Below are positions 25,865-34,089 of a stretch of DNA of 64,000 nucleotides, piece by piece. The translations under genes were made by a program, and so were the position numbers. This stretch comes from Halomicronema sp. CCY15110. Lineage in GTDB: Bacteria; Cyanobacteriota; Cyanobacteriia; Phormidesmidales; Phormidesmidaceae. The notes beneath the pieces were generated by a model, which worked only from the letters and a program-made list of their open reading frames with translations, did not search any database and was not told the DNA's origin. Location: positions 1-64,000 of the forward strand of contig NZ_JACSWC010000425.1 of NCBI RefSeq assembly GCF_016888165.1, read 5' to 3'. The number at the start of each line of letters is the position of its first letter. Position 1 is the first letter of the stretch.

Positions 25865-26311
25865 TTAATGAAACACGCTCAAGTCAAGCACTTTGTCTCT
25901 CCACTCAGGATGCTCTTTTGTGATGACATCTAAATTTTTTGGCGTCCAAACCGAGCGCTTTTTAAGCGTATTACATTTTTGGCAAGCAATTACAAGGTTA
26001 AAATCCCTTGCAACACCGCCAATTGCTGCGGGTATTACATGTTCTACGATGTACTCATAAGCATTTGTATCACTACAATATTGACATTCTTTGCCATCCC
26101 TCTCAAAAATCCGCTTACGCATTGCTGCTGATTGGAAAGGTGTTTCCTTTGTTTTCGGCCTTCGAATAGCAACGATATCGGCGTATATTGCACTAATACT
26201 GCAACCATATTGCTCTGCAAGCTCTTTCTTGAGTTTCGGCGTCATTGTGACATCTTGCTCGATCAATCGTCTGACATGAGCTTGGGGTTCATTAATGTTG
26301 GGATGTGCCAC
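25865..26311 (-). CDS. HNH endonuclease
   Basis: 148 residues. An N-terminal region with a possible HTH (AEQYGCSISAIYADI) precedes a classical HNH nuclease: CQYC at about 90, EHVIPAAIGG with the catalytic His, then ACQKCNTLKK. The paired CxxC motifs bind structural zinc. HNH enzymes nick or cut DNA in restriction, homing or phage packaging contexts. It lies 104 bp downstream of the PD-(D/E)XK gene on the same strand. Confidence 0.85.
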   Translation of the reverse strand: MAHPNINEPQAHVRRLIEQDVTMTPKLKKELAEQYGCSISAIYADIVAIRRPKTKETPFQSAAMRKRIFERDGKECQYCSDTNAYEYIVEHVIPAAIGGVARDFNLVIACQKCNTLKKRSVWTPKNLDVITKEHPEWRDKVLDLSVFH

Positions 26312-26415
26312 TTAATTATTCCCAATCATCAACCGCAGATAGTCTCTGCATCGTACCCAAACAGCTCATGATGGTCAACCGTTAAAGCTATACTACATAC
26401 ACTTTGAGGAGGGCT

Positions 26416-27957
26416 CTAAAGGATAGAAACGTCACTAAGATGTCTGTAGTTATGTCCTCTGTTATCGGGCTGTATGGAAGGGAAACCGCTTTGCTTCGAG
26501 AAAATCAACTCTGACCAATTTTCAAGGCTTCTATTGGAAATCCAATGTTCAAATTCATGTAGAGAATAAACAACTGGCGGCATGTTCAACCTCATACGAG
26601 AGCAATAATCAGTTTGCTTCACCATTTCTTCGAATACAGTAGATGCAGCAATACTGTCATAAAATGTGAGAATAAGAGGAATTACTGGCTTATCGTCAAG
26701 ACTGAGAGCTTCCACTGTTATTCCAATTTGCTCAAATGCAGAATGAATGCGGCACCAGACATCTGCGAGCTTATCAGCTTGAAAATACGCACTCGTGTCA
26801 GCAGACATGAGACTACTTTTGCACTCTATTAGAATGTATGCATTCTCAGTTCTGATGAGAAAATCAGCTCGTTTATCTTTGCTGGAGCTAGGATTTTTAA
26901 CTTCAGGAATTTTCTCAAAAGAGTTAAGGCAAGTAAGAGGAAACAATACCGTTTCAAGATAATCTTCAAAAGCATGGCTTAATAGCTGCCCTAGTTTTTT
27001 CCCGTTACCATATTTAATAGCAAGACTCCTTACTCCATTCCAAGATGATTCAGTCAAAGAAAAAGGATCTGGCAAACAAAACTCTCCATCTCTTAATTCC
27101 ACAAAAGGAATTTCCAAAAAGTGATTATAGAAAAGAGGGCGATAGTATTCAGGGATGCTATTTAGATCATCGTTGATTCTTCCACGAAATGATGGAGTGA
27201 CCTGTGATGAGAAAACCGCACTATTTTGGCTAATGAAAATTTTCAAGTTCTCTTGAGTAATCCCTGATTCCTGAAGTTGATCATCCATACTAGGCAGACT
27301 AGAAAACTCACAGAACCCTTTTCTTCTAGAAAACCATCCAAACAAGGCTAAGCATGCTAAAAATTGTTTAAAGTATTCTGGTGGGTTCAATCCCACACTA
27401 TTCGAGAAGTTCTTTGAAAAATCATTTTCAGAACGTCTATCCATTAATTCGACAAGCTTAATTGTTCGACGTATACGAGAGGCAGGATGTCCAAATCCTG
27501 CATTTTGAAAAGCACCCATACGCTGCACGAACAAGCCAGCTGTATGGGCAGTAATTACTTTCGAATCCAATATAGAACTTAACTTTAAAGACCAGTTTCG
27601 AACAATATGGCTATGATCTGATTCCCAGTTCTGGATGGAGTTCAATAGAAGCTCAATTTCCCTTTTAAGGATCTGCTTGTCTGCGATAGTATGTCCGTCC
27701 CAGTTATGATAAGCGTTTATCAATTCATCAAAAATTTGAACACTAATATTCTTCTGCCTATGAGGATTACCAGCGCTTGCTAGTAGCATAAGCCGCACAG
27801 CATAGTTACGCTCAGCATTGCCAAGCACCCAGTCTCGAGAATTTGAATATTTAGTTGTCCACTTTTGCCAACATATATTGGTCCCAATTTCTAGGACGGA
27901 TGTTGAGTTATAGCGGCGAATAAACTCACGAAGCTCGGAGAAACTTTTAAAGTCCAT
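26416..27957 (-). CDS. PD-(D/E)XK nuclease-like protein
   Basis: 513 residues. The first 300 are mainly helical and unrecognised. The C-terminal part has a nuclease core: Glu331 in FEDYLETVL, Asp365 in KRADFLI, and Glu378-x-Lys380 in ILIECKSS. This is the usual E...D...ExK pattern of restriction-endonuclease-like folds. Low-GC, long coding sequence in a defence-rich region suggests an acquired anti-element nuclease; the exact family was not recognised. It is followed by the HNH gene. Confidence 0.65.
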   Translation of the reverse strand: MDFKSFSELREFIRRYNSTSVLEIGTNICWQKWTTKYSNSRDWVLGNAERNYAVRLMLLASAGNPHRQKNISVQIFDELINAYHNWDGHTIADKQILKREIELLLNSIQNWESDHSHIVRNWSLKLSSILDSKVITAHTAGLFVQRMGAFQNAGFGHPASRIRRTIKLVELMDRRSENDFSKNFSNSVGLNPPEYFKQFLACLALFGWFSRRKGFCEFSSLPSMDDQLQESGITQENLKIFISQNSAVFSSQVTPSFRGRINDDLNSIPEYYRPLFYNHFLEIPFVELRDGEFCLPDPFSLTESSWNGVRSLAIKYGNGKKLGQLLSHAFEDYLETVLFPLTCLNSFEKIPEVKNPSSSKDKRADFLIRTENAYILIECKSSLMSADTSAYFQADKLADVWCRIHSAFEQIGITVEALSLDDKPVIPLILTFYDSIAASTVFEEMVKQTDYCSRMRLNMPPVVYSLHEFEHWISNRSLENWSELIFSKQSGFPSIQPDNRGHNYRHLSDVSIL

Positions 27958-28426
27958 CTGTATCGTTTTAGTTTATTAGACTTTTACACAAAATTTCAGC
28001 AGAAAATTAGTAGAGAGCACTGGTTTCTTCGGTTACATTTCTTTCAATTTATAAATTTTGAATTAGAAACCAGGGTTCTGAGCAAGCACGATAGATCGCG
28101 GTCTTCCATCAATTTTCAGCCAAGACTTCATCGCATTTTATCTGAGGGAGAGATCGCTCCTGCATCAACAAATTAACAAATACAATTGTACTGAGCGATC
28201 TCTTTCCGCCCTGCGACACAGCAGTGTAAACACACCTGACGAAAAAGGCAAAATCCTGGTGGAACGCTTTTATGGCAAGGATTCCAGCTATTTTTCCCTA
28301 TTCAGAAGTTTGTAAAAACTGAATGATCGATACCTAAACCGGAATCTTGGTGCAGTATTTAGAAACTAGGGCGGGGAAAAATGAAGCAAGCACAAACGCT
28401 GAGATAAGGGACAACCAGGCTGGATT
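27958..28426. other. Intergenic region left of the IS, with a possible remnant
   Basis: A short plus-strand stretch at about 28190-28315 reads TERSLSALRHSSVNTPDEKG then ILVERFYGKDSSYFSLFRSL before a stop. It has no start and may be a gene fragment. Nothing else is supported. Confidence 0.35.
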
Positions 28427-28442
28427 GGGAGCAGGTCACTTT

Positions 28443-29318
28443 CTACGTAGAAAAATACCGTTCAGGAGTGAGGTCATCATTCAGGTAGGCACAGCGATGC
28501 GCCAACACTTGTGGCACCCGCTCAGGCTTCCAGGAAGCCCCGGCCAGTTTCGTGCGCTGGCTAATCTGCTTGACCAAGGACTCGACATCTCCCGAACCAA
28601 TGGTCCAGCCTTCTTCCTGGTAATAACGATAGTTCGGCAGGCGCTCTCGATGCCGTTGCAAGTCATTACAGAACCGTCTGGCGCTCTCCGAGCCCTCTGC
28701 TTCTAACAACGCCATGGCCGCTTCCACCTGACCTTGCCACCAATGACTGCGGACCGTTGCTAAGATCTCACTCGTCGCTGAAACGCCATGTAAATTCTCC
28801 ATCAAGTGATACCAATCTAAGATCTCGTGCCGCTGATGCTCAGTGCCAATCTGAGCATAGAGCCCCCAAACCCCCTCATGACCATCACCTAGACAATCAA
28901 CGGTGGCGGCTAACGGCAATCCGTTGGCCCACGCCAAGAGGCTTTCGTTGTCTTTGAACCACGCCGTGCCTTGCGCTTCTAGGCCCAGATTCAAGGCTTT
29001 GTATTCGCGCCACTCAGAGGCTTCTCCCTCCGGTGTCCGGAGACGAATCATGCCCCCATCTAGACTCATCTGCTCGATGGGCGCTTCCGGGACGGGCACC
29101 GGGAACGACTGTCGATGCACTAATCGTTGTGGTGTCTTCGCACTCACCCGCCGACCGGTCTGCATTTCGACTTCTACTTGGGCCTTTTGGTAAGACACCA
29201 CGGCGCTTTGGCGCAAACAGCACAGTTCCAGGTAAGGGCTGAGGCGGCTGTGAGCACTCACTTCTAACCGCTCAGCTTGGACACTCGTTAACCGCAACGT
29301 CCCGAGAATACTCTTCAA
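28443..29318 (-). CDS. ISKra4 transposase, catalytic part
   Basis: 291 residues from the ATG at 29318. ISKra4 signatures are clear: SLDGGMIRLRTP (first Asp), WREYKALNLG, CLGDGHEGVWGLYAQIG (second Asp), ILDWYHLMENLHGV, and IGSGDVESLVKQI (Glu), ending with VPQVLAHRCAYLND. The stop codon lies inside the left inverted repeat. The frame extends upstream of its ATG as TVTATDEGYPRQLK, which continues the upstream ORF after a -1 shift, so the active enzyme is probably a frameshift fusion. Confidence 0.88.
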   Translation of the reverse strand: MKSILGTLRLTSVQAERLEVSAHSRLSPYLELCCLRQSAVVSYQKAQVEVEMQTGRRVSAKTPQRLVHRQSFPVPVPEAPIEQMSLDGGMIRLRTPEGEASEWREYKALNLGLEAQGTAWFKDNESLLAWANGLPLAATVDCLGDGHEGVWGLYAQIGTEHQRHEILDWYHLMENLHGVSATSEILATVRSHWWQGQVEAAMALLEAEGSESARRFCNDLQRHRERLPNYRYYQEEGWTIGSGDVESLVKQISQRTKLAGASWKPERVPQVLAHRCAYLNDDLTPERYFST

Positions 29319-29530
29319 CTGGCGAGGGTATCCCTCGTCTGTAGCCGTGACGGTTTGGCAAAAAACTCCCCAATCACAGGCGTGACATGTGCTTGCACTT
29401 GTGCTCGTACCGTCGATTCAATCGCCCCTAAAGTCGAGACCGGATGCTCCTGCTCACAAGCGTCCTGATACAGTAACTCCGCGATCCGCTGGCTGCACTG
29501 GAGAAGTTCTTGTTGTTCGGCTGGTGTCAT
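29315..29530 (-). CDS. ISKra4 transposase, N-terminal part
   Basis: 71 residues from the ATG at 29530 (MTPAEQQELLQCSQRIAELL). It contains a run of six T (GAG TTT TTT GCC on the coding strand) about 45 nt before its stop. A -1 slip there would join it to the catalytic frame. Without slippage it ends in an unrelated tail (PSRLQTRDTLAS). Confidence 0.75.
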   Translation of the reverse strand: MTPAEQQELLQCSQRIAELLYQDACEQEHPVSTLGAIESTVRAQVQAHVTPVIGEFFAKPSRLQTRDTLAS

Positions 29531-29600
29531 CGTGTGCCCTCTTGAGTTCGATTCCCTTACTCTAATTTTTCTCTCCAGAAAGTGACCTGCTCCCGCTGGA

Positions 29601-30813
29601 TTGGCTAAAGCGGTTATTTCAAGGAACGCGCAATCCGTCTTGTCTCGCAAGTCTCAGAACCCCCGCCAATCTAAAGCTAAAGCGCCACAGCCAGAGACGT
29701 TTCCAGCTCGTGAAAAGATTCTGACTAGACAAAGCCCCCTCAAGCCCTCAAAATCGCCTTCCAGTAATTCTTCGATCAGCGCCAAACGTCCTATCGATGC
29801 GTCTCAGCAGATCGATCGCATTCGCTCACCTCTCCCATCCACAACACCTACAAACCCTCTCCGATCGCCTGCGCCCGTCACCCCAAAATCTAAAACTCGG
29901 GTTCCACCCCCGCTCCCTACGCCAACCGCTGTCTGGGTTCCTCCAGGCAAAAGTGTCAAAGTTAAAGACTATGTGATTCCCGGCGAGATGGTTTATGTCG
30001 GTTCTCGCTTACCAACAGAAGGGGCACATTCACGAGTCGATCCCTGTCTGATTAATCCTCAACTTCGGATTGCCGCCTCTAGTCCGGATTATGAGGGCAG
30101 GGGCAGGGGCTACTGCCGTCTTATAGCGATATTCCCCCCGACTGCCGAGCCGCTTATCTGGAATGGTTAGCCGGTGATCGCCGCGATTCCAACGCTTGCA
30201 TCGGCTACGGGTTTCTCTTCTTTTACGGCCTGGAACGGCGGGTGCTCAGGGACTTTCAGGCGCTCAAAATCGATGTCTCCGAGGAAATGGCCCAAATTAC
30301 AGCTGAAGTCGAGCGGCTGTTAGCAATTTATGGGAGCAACTTCTCCTTTAGCAGCTACGGCTCAAAGTTTTTGGAGATCTGCCAGTTGCTGCAAAATTCC
30401 GGGATTGGGCAGGTGTGGAGCCACCTCTAAATCGAGCCTGTTGGGAAATGCCCCTCAGCTTGAAGGTGACGCTGGGGCGCATGATTGCCGAGGGCCAACC
30501 GATTCCCGCCGATTGGATGTGGTCCTGTTATCTCCATTCTGAACAGACCCGGCTAAGAACACCTGCTACTCGGTGTGCTGAAGATTTTTGCAAACTGCTG
30601 CGATCGCGGTATCAAAAGCACTATGGCGCAGGGATGGTGATCAAGCCCAACAAACGCAAACTGAAACTTGAGCGTCGTCCTGCCAAATCTAAATTCTTAA
30701 GCGTAACCCTCACTCATTTGCAGGGGAACATCGCTAAACTCAGAAGATGGATTGAGTTTGCAAATGGCTTGTGGAGGAGTTTGGCAGCAGCTACCACGTC
30801 TCCCGAAATTTGA
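29601..30813 (+). pseudogene. TerB-N/TerB-C type protein, broken by frameshifts
   Basis: The N-terminal part is Pro/Ser-rich, then WVPPGKSVKVKDYVIPGEMV and YVGSRLPTEG lead into a TerB-N-like domain. The frame is lost near 30110, where TACTGCCG probably lacks one G. The next frame carries PSYSDIPPDCRAAYLEWLAG and FLFFYGLERRVLRDF to a stop near 30428. A third frame continues as CWEMPLSLKVTLGRMIAEGQ, WMWSCYLHSEQTRLRTP and YGAGMVIKPNKRKL. TerB proteins link to stress and nucleic-acid-processing complexes. The IS inserted directly at its 5' end. At least two frameshifts make it non-functional. Confidence 0.65.
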
Positions 30814-30861
30814 GAATGCGTGAGATAGCTAAACCCGTAGGCATTTAGGAGGACGGTCTAA

Positions 30862-31464
30862 ATGATTCAGGGACTCGAAAAACCAAAGGCTTCAGAAGAC
30901 ACGGTATTCCTCTACTACGATCGCACCTGGGAGCAATTCAAACACATTGAGAAGGGCTTAGAAGGCTCTCCTGGGGTGCGGCTATTCTTTTACGAGGGAG
31001 TGGTTGAAGTACTCATGCCAGGGCAACCCCATGAGATTTTCAAGAGGGTCATTAGCTCTCTGTTAGATTATTTCTTCTTGCACTTCAATATCGCCGTGAC
31101 GCCAACCGGATCGGTCACTCAAGAGCAGGAAGGGGTCGCTTCTGCACAGGCAGATGATTCATTTTGCTTTGGAGACATTAAGCCGATACCAGACTTATCC
31201 ATTGAGGTAGTTTTTACAAGCGGCTCCATCGCTAAATTGAAGCGGTACCAGGCATTAGGAGTACCTGAAGTGTGGTTTTGGGAAGATGGACTTTTAACCC
31301 TGCATCGCTTAGGCGAGAACGGATACACCAGAATCTACAGGAGTCAAATTCCTGAACTGGAGAGGCTGGACATTGAGCTGTTGTCTCGCTGTGTCTTAAT
31401 GGGCGAAACAGACTGGCTAGGAGCCGTTCGAACGTTCAGAGAAGAGATTACGAAAGCTCAATAA
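30862..31464 (+). CDS. Uma2-family (DUF820) PD-(D/E)XK protein
   Basis: 200 residues, the usual Uma2 length. Family features: FFYEGVVEVLMPGQPHE early on, the PD...E core PDLSIEVVFTSGS, then KLKRYQALGVPEVWFWEDGL. Uma2 proteins are very numerous in cyanobacteria and fold like restriction endonucleases; the biological role is undefined. AGGAGG lies upstream of the ATG. It stands between the TerB pseudogene and the CRISPR-Cas locus. Confidence 0.88.
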   Translation: MIQGLEKPKASEDTVFLYYDRTWEQFKHIEKGLEGSPGVRLFFYEGVVEVLMPGQPHEIFKRVISSLLDYFFLHFNIAVTPTGSVTQEQEGVASAQADDSFCFGDIKPIPDLSIEVVFTSGSIAKLKRYQALGVPEVWFWEDGLLTLHRLGENGYTRIYRSQIPELERLDIELLSRCVLMGETDWLGAVRTFREEITKAQ

Positions 31465-31613
31465 CCCACGGAACGGATTAATATTATTTTGCTGAGTAGT
31501 GTCGGTGCAACCATTTTGCTAGGGTCTACTTATGCTGGCGAGCGCGACTTGAACCGCAGTCAGCAGCCTGTAATGGCACAGAGAAGCGAAGTGGGTAAGG
31601 CACAACAGAGCTG

Positions 31614-31619
31614 GATAAT
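31614..31619 (+). promoter_or_regulatory. Possible -10 box for the CreR-like RNA
   Basis: GATAAT lies 8-13 nt upstream of the first degenerate repeat hairpin. Transcription from it would start near 31625-31627. No strong -35 is visible. Confidence 0.3.
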
Positions 31620-31624
31620 AGTAA

Positions 31625-31720
31625 ACTCCCGACACGGGACTGAATTGAAAAATAATCAAAAGCCTTAACACGCAAGTGTTTTAATTGGCTCATCCCAATT
31701 CGCTTGGGACTAAATTACCG
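31625..31720 (+). ncRNA. CreR/CreA-like guide: degenerate repeat, 36-nt spacer, degenerate repeat
   Basis: Repeat 1 (about 31625-31651) keeps the 3' half of the array repeat exactly, GGGACTGAATTGAAA (31636-31650), and forms TCCC-GACAC-GGGA. Repeat 2 (about 31688-31720) reads GCTCATCCC...TTGGGACTAAATT, with stem TCCCAA/TTGGGA around TTCGC. The segment between them (31652-31687) is 36 nt, like the array spacers. Its first 22 positions match 31777-31798 at 17 positions. This is the architecture of Cas-regulating guide RNAs described for other CRISPR types, which steer Cascade to its own promoter. Transcription and function are inferred. Confidence 0.6.
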
Positions 31721-31721
31721 A

Positions 31722-31749
31722 TTCCCCTGGACGTTTTAGTTCAGGGGAA
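31722..31749 (+). terminator. Hairpin after the CreR-like element
   Basis: TTCCCCTG (31722-31729) and CAGGGGAA (31742-31749) form a perfect 8-bp stem with a 12-nt loop. No T-run follows, so it may be a weak terminator or 3' stabiliser of the small RNA, or an operator in the cas promoter. TATATT at 31751-31756 just after it could be the -10 of the cas operon. Confidence 0.4.
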
Positions 31750-31776
31750 CTATATTAGTCATAACTTGTCGGGGTC

Positions 31777-31798
31777 ATTATTAAAAGACTTAACATAC
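31777..31798 (+). promoter_or_regulatory. Protospacer-like target in the cas leader
   Basis: This segment aligns without gaps to the spacer start of the CreR-like element. Matches include AAAAG (positions 7-11) and CTTAACA (positions 13-19); mismatches are at 3, 6, 12, 20 and 21. GTC precedes it on the same strand as a candidate PAM. It ends 11 nt before the GTG start of cas3 and just before the GAAGG ribosome binding site. Confidence 0.55.
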
Positions 31799-31809
31799 GT
31801 GAAGGCTCT

Positions 31810-34089
31810 GTGAAGCGCATGGGCTATCAAGACTTCTTCAATCAAGTCACGGGATTTGCTCCGTATCCCTGGCAAGAAAACCTTTCTAATTGGAATGGCG
31901 AGACGATCGCGGTCGTAGCCGCGCCCACTGGTGCTGGGAAAGAATCAGGAGCGGTAACTCCCTGGCTTTATGCTCACAGCCAAGGTAAGCCAGTACCAAC
32001 GCGATTAGTTTATGCTCTGCCAACGCGATCGCTCGTTGATCAGGTCTATGCCAATATTCAAAAGGTCGTTGAGAAGTCCGGGCTAGAGGATATCAAGGTT
32101 TACTGCCTCAAAGGCGGGCAAGTTGAGCATGGCTTTGAGCAAGATCTGACCCAACCCGCGATTCTAGTTGGCACCCAAGATCAGCTGCTGTCACGGGCAC
32201 TGAATCGAGGTTTCGGTGTTTCCTGGGGGCAACGACCAATACACTGTGCCGCCCTGACAAACGACTGCCGCTGGATTCTTGATGAGATTCAGTTAACCGG
32301 GGTGGCCTATTCCACCCTGGCGCAGCTCTACAAGCACTGGCGCACGCTGGGCACCTACGGGCCGATGCAGCTGTGCTTGATGTCAGCCACGTTTGACGAT
32401 GCGCCACTGAGAAAAGAGAACTTAGCCTTCGATCGCTTTGAGCTGAGCGATGCCGACTTCGACAACAAAACGCTGAGCGCCAAGATAAAACGGCCAAAGC
32501 CTGTCTTTCAAACCAGTGTCGAGACCATCGAGGATGTAGCGGATCTGTCCAAGGCTAAGCACGTCCCAGGAACGCTGTCGCTGGTAGTAGTCAATACGGT
32601 GGCGCGAGCGCGGGAAATCGGCGAGCTGTTGAAAGACCTTGATCCCCTGGTAATTCACAGCCGGTTTCTAGGGATTGACCGCGAGGAGCGACAGAAGCGG
32701 CTCTACGGCTACCAGGGCTTGATTATCTCTACCCAGGTGGTTGAAGCAGGCGTAGATCTCGACGCCGAACTGCTGATTACCGAGCTGTGCCCCTGGTCGT
32801 CGTTTGTGCAACGCTGCGGGCGCTGTGGCCGGAAGCGGACGGACAATCCCGTAGAAATTCACTGGCTGGACTACCGGGAGGGCTGGAAGCCTGTCCCCTA
32901 CAGCAAGGAGGAATGCCAGGACACCCGCGATCGCTTGCTCAAGCTAGCCGACGCCAACCTCGATGCGCTATCTCACATTCCCCTGCCGGACCTCAAGCTT
33001 GATGGTCCTCCACTTCTCCAAAGCGATGTCGAGACATTCTTTTGCACCCACTACAAGAAACGCGACGCCCGCCTATCTGCGACGGCTCCGAAATATGTGC
33101 GAGACGTGAAATCCTTCACGGTTTCGGTTCTTTGGTCAACCGAGCCGCCCAAGCGGCTGCCTCACCAAAGGTACGTCTGCCCAGTTCCCACAGAGGAACT
33201 TAAGAAGTTTTGCCAATCTCATAACGTCAATTATCGGGTCTGGGGCGAAGACGATTGGGAGCCCAAGCTGATCGAGAACGGTGATGTCGTTTGGCTGCCG
33301 TTGGCGGCTGGCGGTTACTCGCACCAAGTTGGCTGGACAGGTAATCCAGATGACAAGCCGAAGGATTCCCCCATCCAAATCGAGCCAAAGTACAACGATC
33401 CTCACTACAAAATCAATCTAGCGCTTGGAACCCACCTTAAAGATACTGAGGATGCATTCAGAGGACTGATTCCCCATTTCAAGGGATTCATTCCCCATCT
33501 TCAAAAGCTAGGACTACCCGAAAGTCTCATTGCGGAGCTATGTCGCTGTGCTCGCTGGCATGACTGGGGTAAGGCCCATCCCACCTGGCAGGCTTATGCC
33601 AATGCAGAGCACTTCCAAGAGAAGTATCTAGCCAAATCGACTGACTATCAGCACTGGAGCGCCTTAAAGGGTTTCCGGCATGAACTTGCCAGTGCCTTTG
33701 CCGCTGCCGACCAGGGCGCTCCTTTCCTGGCCCAGTATCTGATTGCTGCACACCACGGCAAGGTGCGCGACAGCCTGCTGCCCCCGCACCCTAGTGAGCG
33801 CCTGAACCCTCAGGTCTTGCGAGGTGTCGAGCTAGGTACGTCCTTACCGCTGGTAGAGATTGCCGATGAGGGCATGGTCATTGAAACGCTCCCTGAAGTG
33901 ACGCTGGCATTTCCAGATAAGCCCGACCGCTGGAGCCGACGGGTCAAAGAGCTGCTGCGAGAATACGGACCCTATCGACTCATCTACCTCGAAGCCCTGA
34001 TTCGCAACGCCGACATTCAAGCATCCAAGTTTCGAGACGAGAACTACTTAAACGAGGAAGGAGCTAATGATAACAACTGCAACGGCTAG
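31810..34089 (+). CDS. cas3: CRISPR-associated Cas3 helicase-nuclease (type I-G order)
   Basis: 759 residues. The start is GTG at 31810 or ATG at 31819. Helicase motifs come first: APTGAGKES (Walker A), LDEIQL (motif II), LMSATF (III), ISTQVVEAGVDL (V) and FVQRCGRCGRK (VI). The HD nuclease is C-terminal: RWHDWGKAHPTW, FRHELASAF and AAHHGKVR. A helicase-then-HD order is typical of type I-G (formerly I-U) Cas3. It unwinds and degrades target DNA after Cascade binding. It is the first gene of the operon and overlaps csx17 by 23 bp. Confidence 0.93.
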   Translation: MKRMGYQDFFNQVTGFAPYPWQENLSNWNGETIAVVAAPTGAGKESGAVTPWLYAHSQGKPVPTRLVYALPTRSLVDQVYANIQKVVEKSGLEDIKVYCLKGGQVEHGFEQDLTQPAILVGTQDQLLSRALNRGFGVSWGQRPIHCAALTNDCRWILDEIQLTGVAYSTLAQLYKHWRTLGTYGPMQLCLMSATFDDAPLRKENLAFDRFELSDADFDNKTLSAKIKRPKPVFQTSVETIEDVADLSKAKHVPGTLSLVVVNTVARAREIGELLKDLDPLVIHSRFLGIDREERQKRLYGYQGLIISTQVVEAGVDLDAELLITELCPWSSFVQRCGRCGRKRTDNPVEIHWLDYREGWKPVPYSKEECQDTRDRLLKLADANLDALSHIPLPDLKLDGPPLLQSDVETFFCTHYKKRDARLSATAPKYVRDVKSFTVSVLWSTEPPKRLPHQRYVCPVPTEELKKFCQSHNVNYRVWGEDDWEPKLIENGDVVWLPLAAGGYSHQVGWTGNPDDKPKDSPIQIEPKYNDPHYKINLALGTHLKDTEDAFRGLIPHFKGFIPHLQKLGLPESLIAELCRCARWHDWGKAHPTWQAYANAEHFQEKYLAKSTDYQHWSALKGFRHELASAFAAADQGAPFLAQYLIAAHHGKVRDSLLPPHPSERLNPQVLRGVELGTSLPLVEIADEGMVIETLPEVTLAFPDKPDRWSRRVKELLREYGPYRLIYLEALIRNADIQASKFRDENYLNEEGANDNNCNG

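Larger units (their letters stand above)
28427..29594 (-). mobile_element. ISKra4-family insertion sequence, 1168 bp
   Basis: Perfect 18-bp terminal inverted repeats (GGGAGCAGGTCACTTTCT at 28427-28444 and its complement at 29577-29594) enclose two overlapping transposase frames. The element is flanked by an 8-bp direct repeat, GCTGGATT, at 28419-28426 and 29595-29602, which looks like an intact target-site duplication. Intact ends and duplication argue for recent insertion. The right end abuts the decayed TerB-type gene. Confidence 0.88.

Noticed and set aside
31690-31809. A CreT-like toxin gene between the guide element and cas3
   Set aside because: I found no start codon, ribosome binding site and coding run in the about 100-bp gap that I could support; regulation alone is claimed.
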